Shown piece by piece: positions 48,100 through 58,715 of a stretch of 64,000 nucleotides of DNA. The notes under the pieces are model-generated. The model ran no database searches. It saw only the letters and a list, made by a program, of their open reading frames with translations, and was not told the DNA's origin. The stretch is from Dryas octopetala (lineage: Eukaryota > Streptophyta > Magnoliopsida > Rosales > Rosaceae). The translations under genes and the position numbers were made by a program. The stretch is taken from the NCBI GenBank assembly GCA_963921425.1, contig OY992835.1:19406001-19470000 (forward strand). Reading direction: 5' to 3'. Each line of letters opens with the position of its first letter. Positions within the stretch are counted from its first letter, which is position 1.

Positions 48100-50040
48100 A
48101 ATAGCTTCATTCCCTACTCCACTTACTACTTATCGGTTTATGTAGTCCAGCAGTGCTGTATGGAGTGGTGATTTCACTCCTGTATGTAACTTGAACCAAA
48201 CAAAGTCCATAGAGCAAGCATCACCACTACCTCTGGCATTGAAAACAAAAGAATAGAGTAAGAGGAAAGTTTCAATCACCATCAAAAGAAAAAAATTATC
48301 GCCTCAAATTTAACGAAAGCACAATCTGCAGCCCATATAACAGTCAAAAAGCCATATGGTCTCAAACCGACTTTTGACTTAAGAGGGGAGCAATGATACC
48401 TTGGAGACAATACAAAAATTCTCATCAAAAACACAAAGGAAGATCATTGTTTGCGCAAAGCAGCATGCATCTCAAACATAACAACCAGAGTTTTCTGTGA
48501 AATAACACTGAGGTTTGCAAGATTCATATACCAGATTTGTGACCATCTATTTTCTCACATTCAACTCTAAACAGTGGAGTAACATTGTTCTTAATAAGTA
48601 TCAGTTTTCAACTCTTAGAATGTTTGGTAAAAAAAAGCAGGGCCATGAGTCGAAGCCTATCACCAGCTTCAACTTTCTGTTTCGCTTGGAACCTAGTCAT
48701 AGGCTTTTTATCACTTTCTTCAGCCCAAGATTCAATAATCACTTCCATTCAACCATTCTTATCGATCAAACCACTATTTACCCTAATATCAAATCCAGGA
48801 ATGTTTACATGTATTATTCTCCACTACTATTATGGGCAAGGTAACTGATTCTAGTCTTAACAATTATTCTCACTATATGACTTATTCAAAACTTAACCAG
48901 CACATGCTTAATTCATTAGGCTTACCGAAAATAATCATAATAATACTAATCCTTAAAGTAGGCTTCTCTAATGTAATAAGAATACCCAGGAGGTGGCCGG
49001 CAGTTCCTTAGCAGACATATATCTCTTCCCTTTCAACATAACATTTTCAATTTTGCAGATTTGTATCAGATGTCCTTGGTGCATATATTAATTTCCGTTG
49101 CTCCTAACCTTGATTTCAGATCACTCAGAGACAATAACTGGAGGCAAAGTTTGTAAAAGGGCCCAATCACATGCTTTGATGTGAGTAGATGAAAAAGGGT
49201 CCTCTGGCTTTGTAAGAATTCATTAAGCAAGGCCTTTATGTTGCCTAAATTATTTGCGCCTTCAACTCTGGAATAGCATGTCATAGAATTTTGTATTGAA
49301 TAATAAAGGAGCCATAATCACATTGGCATTATGCTCATTAGCTTTTATTGTACATTAGATAGGCAACATCCACAAAATGTATAGTTTACCAGAACTGAAC
49401 ATTGTTCAACATTCAGTAGGATTATCAAAATTACCTAACCACATACCCATATGGAACAAGAGAGAAACTTGCTGGAAATGTAAATTCTAAAAGAACTAAA
49501 AAAAGTGAAACTTTCATTCTTCCTTTTGAAAAATAAAAGACAAAGGGTAAGAGGAATCATCATTTGTGACCCAGAGAATGAAACCCATTACTCAATCGAA
49601 GCCATGTGCACCAATGTGACCAAATTCAAGTTCATGAATATGCATCTTGGATGATGCAACCCAAAACAACAACAAAAGACAATAACAAACCAAAATAAAC
49701 AAAACAAAACTGAGTATTAACTGAAAAACAGAAGCCCAAAAGGGATGAGGACTGAAACCCAGAAACGAAAAGGGAGGGTAGCAGTAGTTACCTTGAGGAG
49801 TGGAAACAACTTTCTAATAAGATGTGCCTCCAAGAGAAGGAAGAAGACCCATCACCATCAGAATTAGATTGGGTTGGAGTTGCAGGTACCATGTAGAGCA
49901 TATGCATAATTTAGCCCTACCGTTGATTTTTTTTTTTTTTTTTTTTTCCTTTTCACTTTCACTGCTTTGATACCCTCTCTCAATCTCTATCTTTCTATCT
50001 CTCTCACTGGTCTGGTGAGCGTTTGTGTTTCTATGCTGTG
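48100..50040 (-). other. Possible spliced non-coding or short-peptide transcript
   Basis: On the minus strand a CT/GA-rich leader (about 50010-49930) is followed by a 14-codon frame MVMGLLPSLGGTSY ending at 49817 and then a good donor (CTCAAG|GTAAC, 49791). Further donor-like sites lie at 48400 (CCAAG|GTATC) and 48229 (CAGAG|GTAGT). No long coding exon follows. This looks like a gene 5' end with a short upstream frame or a lncRNA, but the exon chain is uncertain. Confidence 0.3.
49394..49600. repeat. Segmental duplicate, copy 1 (pair with 51215-51800)
   Basis: 49394-49520 matches 51215-51345 (shared ATTCAGTAGGATTATCAAAA, then ACATACCC, TATGGAACAA). 49550-49600 matches 51750-51800 (AATCATCATTTG, ACCCAGAGAATGAAA). 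Confidence 0.75.
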
Positions 50041-50074
50041 TCTGTGGTTTTAAGGAGGGTTTTAGGATTTGCAC

Positions 50075-51214
50075 GAATTACGAGGAGCGTAAACTTTGAC
50101 TATTCTTCTCTCCTCCCCCTCCCGCCAAATTTTCTTGTCGGTTGCCTTCAGCTTCAGTCCAGTCCAGTCCACAGTTCTCAGTGCAGTTCAGTCCACAGTT
50201 CTGAGTTCACTCGGACCACTTCACTTTCTTATCCTTTTTTTCTTTCGATGTTTTTTTTTCTTTCCTTTCCTTTCATTTTCTGTTATTACATCTTTGGTAA
50301 ATCAATTGTAAAAGAGAAACAACGGGAGTTCATAATTAAATTGATAATCTAATCTCTGTTGTCTGTTGAGCAAAGACAATTAAAAATTCCATTTTTCTTA
50401 CAGTGGAATTGCGATGGGAGATTGGAGTTAAAACTAAACGGGGACTTTTAAGGTTTGTAAAAATAAATAACTTCACTTTACATCATGCCAAATCCAACTC
50501 CAAAACCACTAAAAGAAACATTTTCTAATGCCCACATTTTTGTTTATTTTGGTGATATGCGACATGTCATATGTAAGCCTTATAAACTGAAACTTGGGCA
50601 AAAGGCACGTTACACTTGTGGTTAACCTGTGCCCTATGTTGAAAAAGGTCTCTCACAAGCAGGCAAAGGCCATGGGATCAAAGTGTTAAAAGAGTAGATT
50701 TCTCATCCCAAAACTTATAGAATGGAAAGTACCAGGGGGTAGGGGTTTGGGTATTTTCTTCAAAAATTGCTAAAAGAAATAACGGTGCTCAGAGTGGAGT
50801 TCTGCAACAGCCGCAAGGTAGACCTAGAACAACAACAAAACTCTACTAATAAACATGGTATATTGACCAAGATACTCCCCTAAATGCATTCTACAATTAT
50901 TCTAATAGTTAAGGTAGCTTTTTATTGTAAATTAGAATACACTATATACCCTAAACCCTTTTCTGTTATCTTGCATATTGCAGCATATTAAGAATAATAG
51001 TTGTTTTTGTACCTTGCAAAGTGTATGGCTTATCCTTCTCTTAAACTACTAACTCCGCAAAACACCAACAATTACAGGATCCATTCATATATTTATGGAG
51101 ATGAAAAGAAAATCAAAAATCAGGACATCAAATTAACCTGTCTCACCAATAAAGATTCATAATACACAGAACAATACTAGTATTAGTCATCAAAAACCAA
51201 AGAATTCAGATTTC
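50075..51214. other. Intergenic, no gene recognised
   Basis: CT-rich at 50100-50290, then AT-rich. No coding family. Confidence 0.4.
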
Positions 51215-51800
51215 AGAATTCAACATTGTTCAGCATTCAGTAGGATTATCAAAATTACCTAAGCACATACCCCTATGGAACAAAGGGAGAAAGTTGCTGT
51301 AAATATAAATTTTAAAAGGAACAAAGAAAGCGGAACTTTCATTTTTGGGTGTCAGTCAAGATTTCTAACATTCTGATTGAAGCAGATAAACGGGGGGAGA
51401 CGATTACACAAGCCAAAACTCAAAATGACAATAAAAATAAAAAAAACAAAATGCTACAAATTGAGAGTGATCAGATAGAGCTAATACATAGATGCCATCA
51501 TGACGGCAATCAAACCAATAAGGAAACAAAGTTCACAATCATCATCTCAATTCTCAGTCCTCAAAATTTTCTCATTTTTCAAACGAACAGAAATTACAAG
51601 ATGGGTTTTGATCAAAACAGAAAAACAGTTCAAAATACCAATTTCATTTATAAAGCAAACACAGCGCAATATGTGATGTTAGGAGAATGATCTGATTGAG
51701 CTAATACCATAACTTCAGCTTATAAAAAAAATAAAAAAAGAAGTAGAAAAAGAAAGAGAAATCATCATTTGGTACCCAGAGAATGAAAAACTCATTATCA
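51215..51800. repeat. Segmental duplicate, copy 2, with about 400 bp extra
   Basis: Same two blocks as copy 1 but separated by about 400 bp (51346-51740). That interval carries an imperfect direct repeat (GATCAGATAGAGCTAATAC near 51469 and GATCTGATTGAGCTAATAC near 51689). Confidence 0.7.
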
Positions 51801-51917
51801 TAACTTCAATAACACAGTAAAATACTAAACAATCAAAATTCTGGCAGACAATTCAATATCGACAGCCATACTTGCTCGGGCAAAGACTGTCTATCGCCTG
51901 TAGCATGCCATGCTGAA

Positions 51918-53300
51918 TTACTCTGTTGATTTCTTACTAATCTTAGCCTTCTTCAGCTTTGCTTCTCCACTCTTCCTCTTCTCCTTCTTTCCAACAGACT
52001 CTTCACCTTTGATAGACAAATCATCTAATTTCTTCTTCACAACATCTTTTTTTTTCTCTTTCGCGTGACCGTGACCCTGACAGCACCCATCTTTCTTATG
52101 CTTGACCGTGACAGCACCTTCCTCTTTCGCCTTAGCCGATATCTTCAACCGTTTCTCACCATTAACCTCACCCACAACCTTTTCCCCATTCAATTTATCA
52201 TCTTCATCTTTAGCCGACTTCTTCGACCGTTTCTCACCATCAAACTCACCAACAACCTTTTCTTTCTTCCTCTTCTTCTTCCCCAATTCACCACTACCCA
52301 GTTGGTCATTCTCACTCTGCTTAACTTCCTTAATATCACCATCATCACCTAATTCACCCTCATCAAGCACCTCACCAACATTGCTATCCATATACCTCAC
52401 TTCATGAATCCTTCCCTTCTTCTTACCCACTTTTTCAGTCTTCACATCCTTATTCTCACGACTAACAACATCTTTGGCTTCCTGCTCAGCTTCCTCATTC
52501 TCCTTAGCTCCCTCAACCTGCAATGTCGCATCCGGCACCGCCTGATATATCGGCAGCGCAAGCGACTCCAACAGCTTCAAGTGAAAGGACCTCACATCCC
52601 CCCACTTCTTGGGCACAATCTCCACAATCCCATTAATCGCCGCGACCACATTCTCCACAATCTCCTCAACGCTCATCGACGCCTTCGCCACCCTCACAAC
52701 GCTACACGTCCCGGTGCTCAAGAAAAACAACGCCGACCCGCATGCCTTATGAATCTGCTCCTTCCAATTCTTGTGCTGCAAGTCCACCGGCACCGGAATC
52801 CTTTTCTTCTTGAAAAACTCCTTCCCTAACAACCTCGGAAGCAGCGGCACGATCCGCTTGTCAGCCAAAAACATATCATACGAATAAAGCAGCTTCCTTT
52901 TAGCCTCAAAGGGTCGGTAATCGGACTTAAGCTTCGAAAGCTTCAAGATTTTCGAGACGGGTATGTTCTCGGCCTTAATCTTCTTCTGAATGTCGTCCTT
53001 GGTGAGCTTGGACTTGGGTCTGTCGTCGTATATCAAGCAGAGCTCGGTGAGCTGGTTATGGAGGGTATTTGGGAGAGCGATTTTGTGGGCGTTTACGCGA
53101 CCCTTTGGTGGGATTTTCTTGAGGGTGAGAACAAGGTAGGTGAACTCGTCGGAGTCTAGGAGATCGGGTTTCTGGGTCTGCAACTTGGAGCTTCGCCATT
53201 TGAGGAGAGCTTCGATGGCTTTGCGCACCGTCTTGGGGCTCACTCTGGTGGGTGTTGTTGTGGAATCTGGAGGAGATGGGGCGGTGGTGGCTACGGCCAT
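51918..53300 (-). CDS. Ribosomal protein L1-domain nucleolar protein (RSL1D1/Utp30-like)
   Basis: A single exon. From the ATG at 53300 (MAVATTAPSP) it encodes 460 residues. Residues about 25-270 form an L1p/L10e-like domain (TVRKAIEALLKW, LLYSYDMFLADKRIVPLLPRLLG, then KACGSALFFLSTGTC, IVEIVPKKWGDVRSFHLKL). The rest is a long lysine- and glutamate-rich tail with KKKRKKEK- and KKSAK-type nuclear/nucleolar signals. Relatives (RSL1D1, yeast Cic1/Utp30) act in ribosome assembly in the nucleolus. An in-frame ATG at 53510 would add 70 residues, but that region includes CCCTAA-type telo-box repeats and reads like a 5' UTR, so the shorter start is preferred. Confidence 0.85.
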   Translation of the reverse strand: MAVATTAPSPPDSTTTPTRVSPKTVRKAIEALLKWRSSKLQTQKPDLLDSDEFTYLVLTLKKIPPKGRVNAHKIALPNTLHNQLTELCLIYDDRPKSKLTKDDIQKKIKAENIPVSKILKLSKLKSDYRPFEAKRKLLYSYDMFLADKRIVPLLPRLLGKEFFKKKRIPVPVDLQHKNWKEQIHKACGSALFFLSTGTCSVVRVAKASMSVEEIVENVVAAINGIVEIVPKKWGDVRSFHLKLLESLALPIYQAVPDATLQVEGAKENEEAEQEAKDVVSRENKDVKTEKVGKKKGRIHEVRYMDSNVGEVLDEGELGDDGDIKEVKQSENDQLGSGELGKKKRKKEKVVGEFDGEKRSKKSAKDEDDKLNGEKVVGEVNGEKRLKISAKAKEEGAVTVKHKKDGCCQGHGHAKEKKKDVVKKKLDDLSIKGEESVGKKEKRKSGEAKLKKAKISKKSTE

Positions 53301-53338
53301 GGAGTCAGAGATAGAATAACAAAAGGGGTCGGCCTGAG

Positions 53339-53407
53339 GCTTAGGGTTTAGGGCAGAGTGAGAGAGAAGCGATCGCAGAAAAAGAGATTGGGGTTTTAGG
53401 GTTTTGC
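53339..53407 (-). promoter_or_regulatory. Telo-box cluster of the L1-domain gene
   Basis: AAACCCTAA (about 53341-53349) and AAAACCCTAAAA (near 53395-53406) on the minus strand. Such motifs are common at the start of plant genes for ribosome production. Confidence 0.6.
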
Positions 53408-53510
53408 GAAGAGAGTGAAGACTGGAGTAGGGGCTGGAAATTGTAAGGTTGATTAGGGTTGGGCTGCTGAATTGGGCCAATTGGGCTTGATTCTTCTTCA
53501 GGGCCTCCAT

Positions 53511-54157
53511 TAAGAAAAAAAAAAAAAAAAACCAAATAAGATTAACTAGAGTTAAGAAAAAGAATTCATAGTATGCACCATAGAATTAAATTTTAAAAAT
53601 TTTCTCGAAATTTCGAATTCATTTTTTTCAGGTTTCAAAATATTACTGCATTGAATTATCGAAATTTTGTTAAAAGTTTCAATTGTTTTAGTTTAAATTT
53701 TCAACAAAATAAAAAATTCTTTCGAAATTTTTCATATTTTTAAACCCTTGAAATTCGAAATTTAATTCCTTAATATGTAGCCAAAAGTTATAATTAGAAT
53801 TTCTTAAAAAACAAAGTTACAATTAGAATTAGGCATGAACAAGTTGAGAACTTCAAAATTTCGTAGATATACAGGCCCAAAAACCATAAGAGTAGAAACA
53901 AAAAGTTGAGAACATAAAAATTTTGTAATGATATACAGGAAAAGAAAATCAACAAAACTTTAAATAAAAAAAGAGAAAACACCAAAAGTAATACAATGAC
54001 ATAGGAAAGGATTGAAAAATGATGAGTTACCTAAGACTTAAGTGACTAAGATGAAACGAATGAGAGGTTTAATTTTATTTTTGAACTATCGTTCTTTTAG
54101 CCGTTTGGAAGAAAAAAAAACATTGAGAGAAGCCAAATCCAATGTTCTAATATATTA
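53511..54157. other. AT-rich upstream region
   Basis: Upstream of the L1-domain gene; repeated CGAAATTT-like words (53600-53760) but no gene. Confidence 0.4.
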
Positions 54158-54367
54158 TTGGAAATATTAGAAAGGTAACATCACCATTCATTAATTCCCC
54201 AAAAGACTCCTAACAAAACAGTCTCAGCAACTCTTACGATTTAGTTTGTAGCAGCATGATGCAAAACTTGGTCCGAAGTTATATGCCTTCTACTATTCTA
54301 CTATTCTATTCTCTCTGTGTCTCTCACTAGCTACCCAGGAGTCACTTGTCCTTCTTCTATGTTTTAA
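54158..54367. repeat. Duplicated segment, copy 1 (pair with 58592-58806)
   Basis: Shares GGAAATATTAGAAAGGTA, CCTAACAAAACAGTCTCA and ATGTTTTA with 58592-58753. The match resumes at 55783-55827 after the inserted element. Confidence 0.85.
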
Positions 54368-55773
54368 GGCCACTGTTTGTCCGACCACCCTAAATTGTTG
54401 AGTTGACCACCCTATTTCAAAATTTTAACTTTACCCTTAAAATAAAAAATTTTAATTTTATTCGTTGGGTCATTCGACAGTTATCTATCGAAATATTTAT
54501 GGTTATTCGTAGGGCTGTCCTTTGGTTTGGTTTTTACCGAACCGACCGACTACCGACCAAATTTTTTTGGTTTTGTATACCGATTTTCACAATTCGAAAA
54601 TCGGAAATCCGAAACCAAAAATATCCGAAAAAAGTTGGTTTGATTTTGGTAAAAACCGAAAAAAGTTGGTAAACCGACCGATTACCGAAAATTATTACCG
54701 AAAAAAACCAAATCAATTATTACTGAAAAAACTAAAATATATACCGAAAAAACTGAAACAATTAGTTATATATGCTTATATAATACTATTATGTTAGTGG
54801 TACAATAAATATTAAACTACTAATATCTTAAACAACTATAAAAAAATATAATTGTATAATGTTATCATATTAATATTATCAAAAGTTTGAGTTAAGATAT
54901 AGAGTCATTCTCTAATAAAGTAAATGTTATTATTTTTAGAAAAAAAAAATCTCATCTTTAGGTAAGTAATGCATATATATATGTATATATATATATACAC
55001 TCATATTTATCGGTATATATACATACTAAATTAATAGGATATGTACTAATACATATTATTAAACTAATTATACTAGTATATATTATTACTAGGGTAAAAT
55101 ACTAGTACTAAACTAAACTACCAATACTACTCGTACAAATATATATTCATCAAACATTATATTTTATGCATCATATTTGATTAAATTTTAATTTATATTG
55201 GTATATAATAATTAGTATTATTATAATTAAACTGAAAATGAACCGAAGATATACCGAAGTAAACCGAAAATGAACCGAAGATATACCGAAGTAAATCGAT
55301 AATGAACCGAGAATATCTGATACCAAAATTACCGAAATTGAACTGAAAACTGAAATTTACCAAAAATTACCGAACCAAAAAATACCGAAACCGAAAAATA
55401 CCGAAATCGAAAAATACCGAATTTTTTTGTTTTGGTTTGGTAAGCCCCAATACCGATCCAAACCGACCGATGGGCAGCCCTAGTTATTCTTATTCAATAG
55501 TTATCTACTGAATATTGGTGGATTATTCGGTGGATAACCATCAAATAGAAATGAAAAAAACATTCGACAGTTATCTGCCGAAATATTTGTATTTATTCGA
55601 CACTTATCTGCCGAATATTAGTGGATGTTTCAGTAGATGACCACCAAATGGATCTGAGTGATTTTATCTTATTTTTATAATAAAAGGTAAAATAAATAAA
55701 AAATTAAATAAAATATATTATGATAGTCAACTCAACAGCTAAAAGTGGTCTGCATAACCTCACTCATGTTTTC
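54368..55773. mobile_element. Mutator-like MITE, interrupted by a hAT element
   Basis: Flanked by ATGTTTTAA on both sides (54359-54367 and 55774-55782), a 9-bp target duplication, whereas the duplicate at 58745 has that word once. The ends share degenerate inverted repeats (GACCACCCTAAATTGTTGAGTTGAC against GACCACTTTTAGCTGTTGAGTTGAC in pieces). Without the nested 981 bp it would be about 425 bp. Internal TTCGACAGTTATCTGCCGAA-like words repeat. Non-coding. Confidence 0.75.
54510..55482. mobile_element. 973-bp non-autonomous hAT element
   Basis: Ends TAGGGCTGTCC and (inverted) TAGGGCTGCCC, with flanking GTTATTCG / GTTATTCT (54502-54509, 55483-55490), an 8-bp target duplication with one mismatch. 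Subterminal regions are packed with ACCGA/ACCGAA motifs, and 55230-55310 has a short tandem of ACCGAAGATATACCGAAGTA units. No transposase. Confidence 0.85.
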
Positions 55774-55827
55774 ATGTTTTAAAGGTTGCTCAATTTTTTC
55801 AAGTAAAACCTTTAGGATTGAGAGTTG

Positions 55828-56670
55828 GAGATTAAGAGCTTCACATTTTAATTGGGCTAAGTTGTTCATATTGGGGCTATAGAGTAAGTTGCTCAGTTGA
55901 GACCCAAAACCCAAAAACAATCATGGTAGGCACGTTCCAATTCCAATCATAGTCCGACAAGTTAAGGGATACTATAAGTTTTACAGCTCTCAAATTAGTA
56001 GCACACCATTGGCATTTGGGACATGGTCCCTATAAGTCTCACATCCTTGAGGTGGTCCTTGAAGTTGATTGAATTAATTCAATTGTTGAACATGCAAGCT
56101 AAGCACCAACTCTTAAGGCTAAAAGTTATCTCAGTAACCAATTTGCTCCTATCAACACACACAAAAAAAAATATATATATATATATATACATTTTAAGGA
56201 TTATTTTATGAAAATTCCATTTTGAAATGCATAAAATTAAACAAGAACTGCTAATACTATAGTATTAGCCTAAAAAATATTAAATTATTTCAAAGTATGT
56301 TCAACGTTGGCAAAAGGCAAAAGAACTCTTAAATGCGCTTATATGCATTGATCAGTTCGAATGGGCATAGCGTACAAAGTGCTTAGAGAAACTAATTTAT
56401 CACATAAAGTAGTAGTGTCTCATTTATTCAAATTTGGGTCCGTTATATATTGAATCTACTTAGTATTAGAGATCATTTGGTGAGTCAATTTAATTTTGAT
56501 AACTCGAACATAATTGTAATATTGTTGTATATCCTGATGAGAGACCCTTGGTTGTAGCATTAAGGCCATTTACCAAAACTCCCGCCCTTCTAAGTTCTAA
56601 ATGTTAACGTGGCATTTCCCTCCCTGATCGTTTCAATTTCAAAAACGTAAAAACAAACTCTTTCATAAAA
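55828..56670. other. Intergenic upstream of the Ser-rich gene
   Basis: Nothing recognised apart from a short AT run (56170-56190). Confidence 0.4.
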
Positions 56671-56778
56671 GGGAGAGAGTTGAATAACTTGAAACTGACC
56701 ACCACCACATTTACTCTCTATCTATCTATCTACCATTCTTGCTTTCTTTGTAAATTCATAGCAACCAGTCAGCAAACC

Positions 56779-58208
56779 ATGCCTTCACGTTCACGTTCAC
56801 GTCCAAAGAAAACATCATCAAAATCTGCCAAGAAAAAAATTAAGAATACCACAAAACCAATCCACCACTCTCCACCTACTCTTCAACTCCAAGTCCAAGG
56901 TACTCTCTCTTTCTTAGATTCCAATTTGTTATTAACTTATTCGCTGGATTGGCAAATGGATTCCACATAGTTTGACTTATTTCTCATTGATCTATCTGGA
57001 TTGATAATACTTTTTAGATTTCTTTTTATTTTTCTATTTGTGCTTTGATATATAAACTTCTGACCTGTAATTTTTTGATGAGAAAGGATTGGGCGGCTGT
57101 GAGACAGATTCTTGTGCCTTGTCAAAGCCATTGTGGTGATCAATATTTGTGACTTGAAATTTTTCTGCAGATCATAACCAAATGGAGGATTCTTCAAATG
57201 GGAAATTAGAGGAGACCCACAAAGTTCATCCAGAGGATGTTGTTGGGGACTCAAAACTTGTGGTTGAAGCTGTGAGAGATATAGCTATTGATGATTATTC
57301 TGTGCCTGCTAGTAAAACCCATGATGGAAATGATTCAAGTTCGAGTAGTAGCAGTTCCGATGATGAGGCAGAACCTGCTAAGAAGAGTCCTCAAGTGGTG
57401 GATTCAGGAAAAGTGGAGGAGATTGTTGAGACTGTTGTATCTGAGTCCAATCATTTGGATCAAGGTGAAGAACCACCAGTTAAGAATTCGGGGGACTCCG
57501 GTGTTGTTGATTTGCAATCATCAGAAGAAAAGGAGGAGGAAATCTTGCCATATGAGACTGATGGATCTTCTCCAGCTGTGATTGAGGAAAAAACAGTATC
57601 ATATTGGAATGAGAGTAATGGGGTTCCTTCAGTTGAAGCAGATGTGGTGTCCAATGGGGTTGAGGAATCAACATTGCCTTCTTTGAGTGAGAATTATGGG
57701 TCTGCTCCAGTCACAGCAAGTGTGGTGTCCAACGGAATTGAAGAAACAGAAGTGCCTTACTCAGATGAGAAGGAGCAGATCCCTCCAGCTGTTACAGATG
57801 AAGTGCCAAAGGGAATTGAGGAAACAAAATTGCCGATTTTAGAAGAGAAAACAGGGGAGTCATCAGGTACTGCTTACAAGGTAGCCGGTGAAAATGTTGA
57901 TGATGACTCATTGAAGCCGTCCCCAGAGGTTCCTCCAGTTGAATCAACTCATGCTGGAGAAGAGTATGGCAAGCCTGAGATTCCTGAAACCACAGAAAAT
58001 CCGGTAATGAAGTTTGTTCTTTGCATTTCTATCTGTTTTTCTTAATTTGATGCATGTCCAACATTTCTAGCTATCAGTCTGTTTTCTGACCAATTTTTGG
58101 TTTTCCTGTTGGCAGTCTATCATATCTGTCACTAGAGGCCCCCTGCAACCGACTTCATGGAAGAGTTGCTGTGGACTTTTTGAAGTTCTGCATCGATCTG
58201 ATAGATAA
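56779..58208 (+). CDS. Acidic serine-rich protein of unknown function
   Basis: Three exons, 56779-56899, 57171-58003 and 58116-58208, phase-consistent, giving 348 residues. The N-terminus is basic (SRSRSRPKKTSSKSAKKK), fitting a nuclear signal. The middle is acidic, with a run of serines (SSSSSSSSDDEAEPAKK) and three or four imperfect repeats of about 30 residues built on VSNGIEETEVP / VPKGIEETKLP. Exon 3 encodes a short conserved-looking C-terminus with TSWKSCCGLFEVL, a motif I recognise from a plant-only family without a known role. Most of the protein is probably disordered. Exon 1 could instead be read from an upstream in-frame leader, but the ATG at 56779 is the first ATG of that frame. 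Confidence 0.75.
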
Positions 58209-58680
58209 TTGAGGGTAATTACATAGAAAGAATACTGATTTATTTATTAGCCACTACTGTTCAGTTCTAGTCAACAATCCACTTGAATTCTTTTTCAAGT
58301 TTTAGATTTGTGAAATGCTTTTACCTGTTTGGTTTCTAGTTTTCATTAGACTGGTTTGTGATGAGAATATAAACTCTTTTGGGTTAGTGTGTGATATCAA
58401 GGGTACTTTACTTGTTAAGTTTTAAATGTTAAGGACAAGTAGATAAAAGGTCCTTTCACTGATCTTAAAAGGAAGAACAGACATAAAATGTGAATCTGGA
58501 AGCACAGTCCTTAATACTCTTTAAGTAAACTTTAAGCTCTTCTGTGGAAGCAAAACATGAAACTCACTCAAGATTTTGGTAGCCATATATTTTTGGAAAT
58601 ATTAGAAAGGTAGCATCACCAGTCATCAATTCCCCAAAAGGCTCCTAACAAAACAGTCTCATCAGCTTTTTCTACTATGC

Positions 58681-58715
<35 letters not shown>

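Noticed and set aside
48092-48118. miR166-like string (GCGGACCA..GCTTCATTCCC)
   Set aside because: It has a 2-base insertion against the mature miR166, and no pairing arm was found nearby to form a hairpin.
52065-52829. Plus-strand frames rich in Ser, Phe and Leu at 52.1-52.8 kb
   Set aside because: Antisense reading of the Lys/Glu-rich tail of the L1-domain protein.
53301-53510. 70-residue N-terminal extension (possible organelle signal) of the L1-domain protein
   Set aside because: The region holds telo-box repeats and looks like a UTR; the family's N-terminus fits the shorter start. It remains possible.
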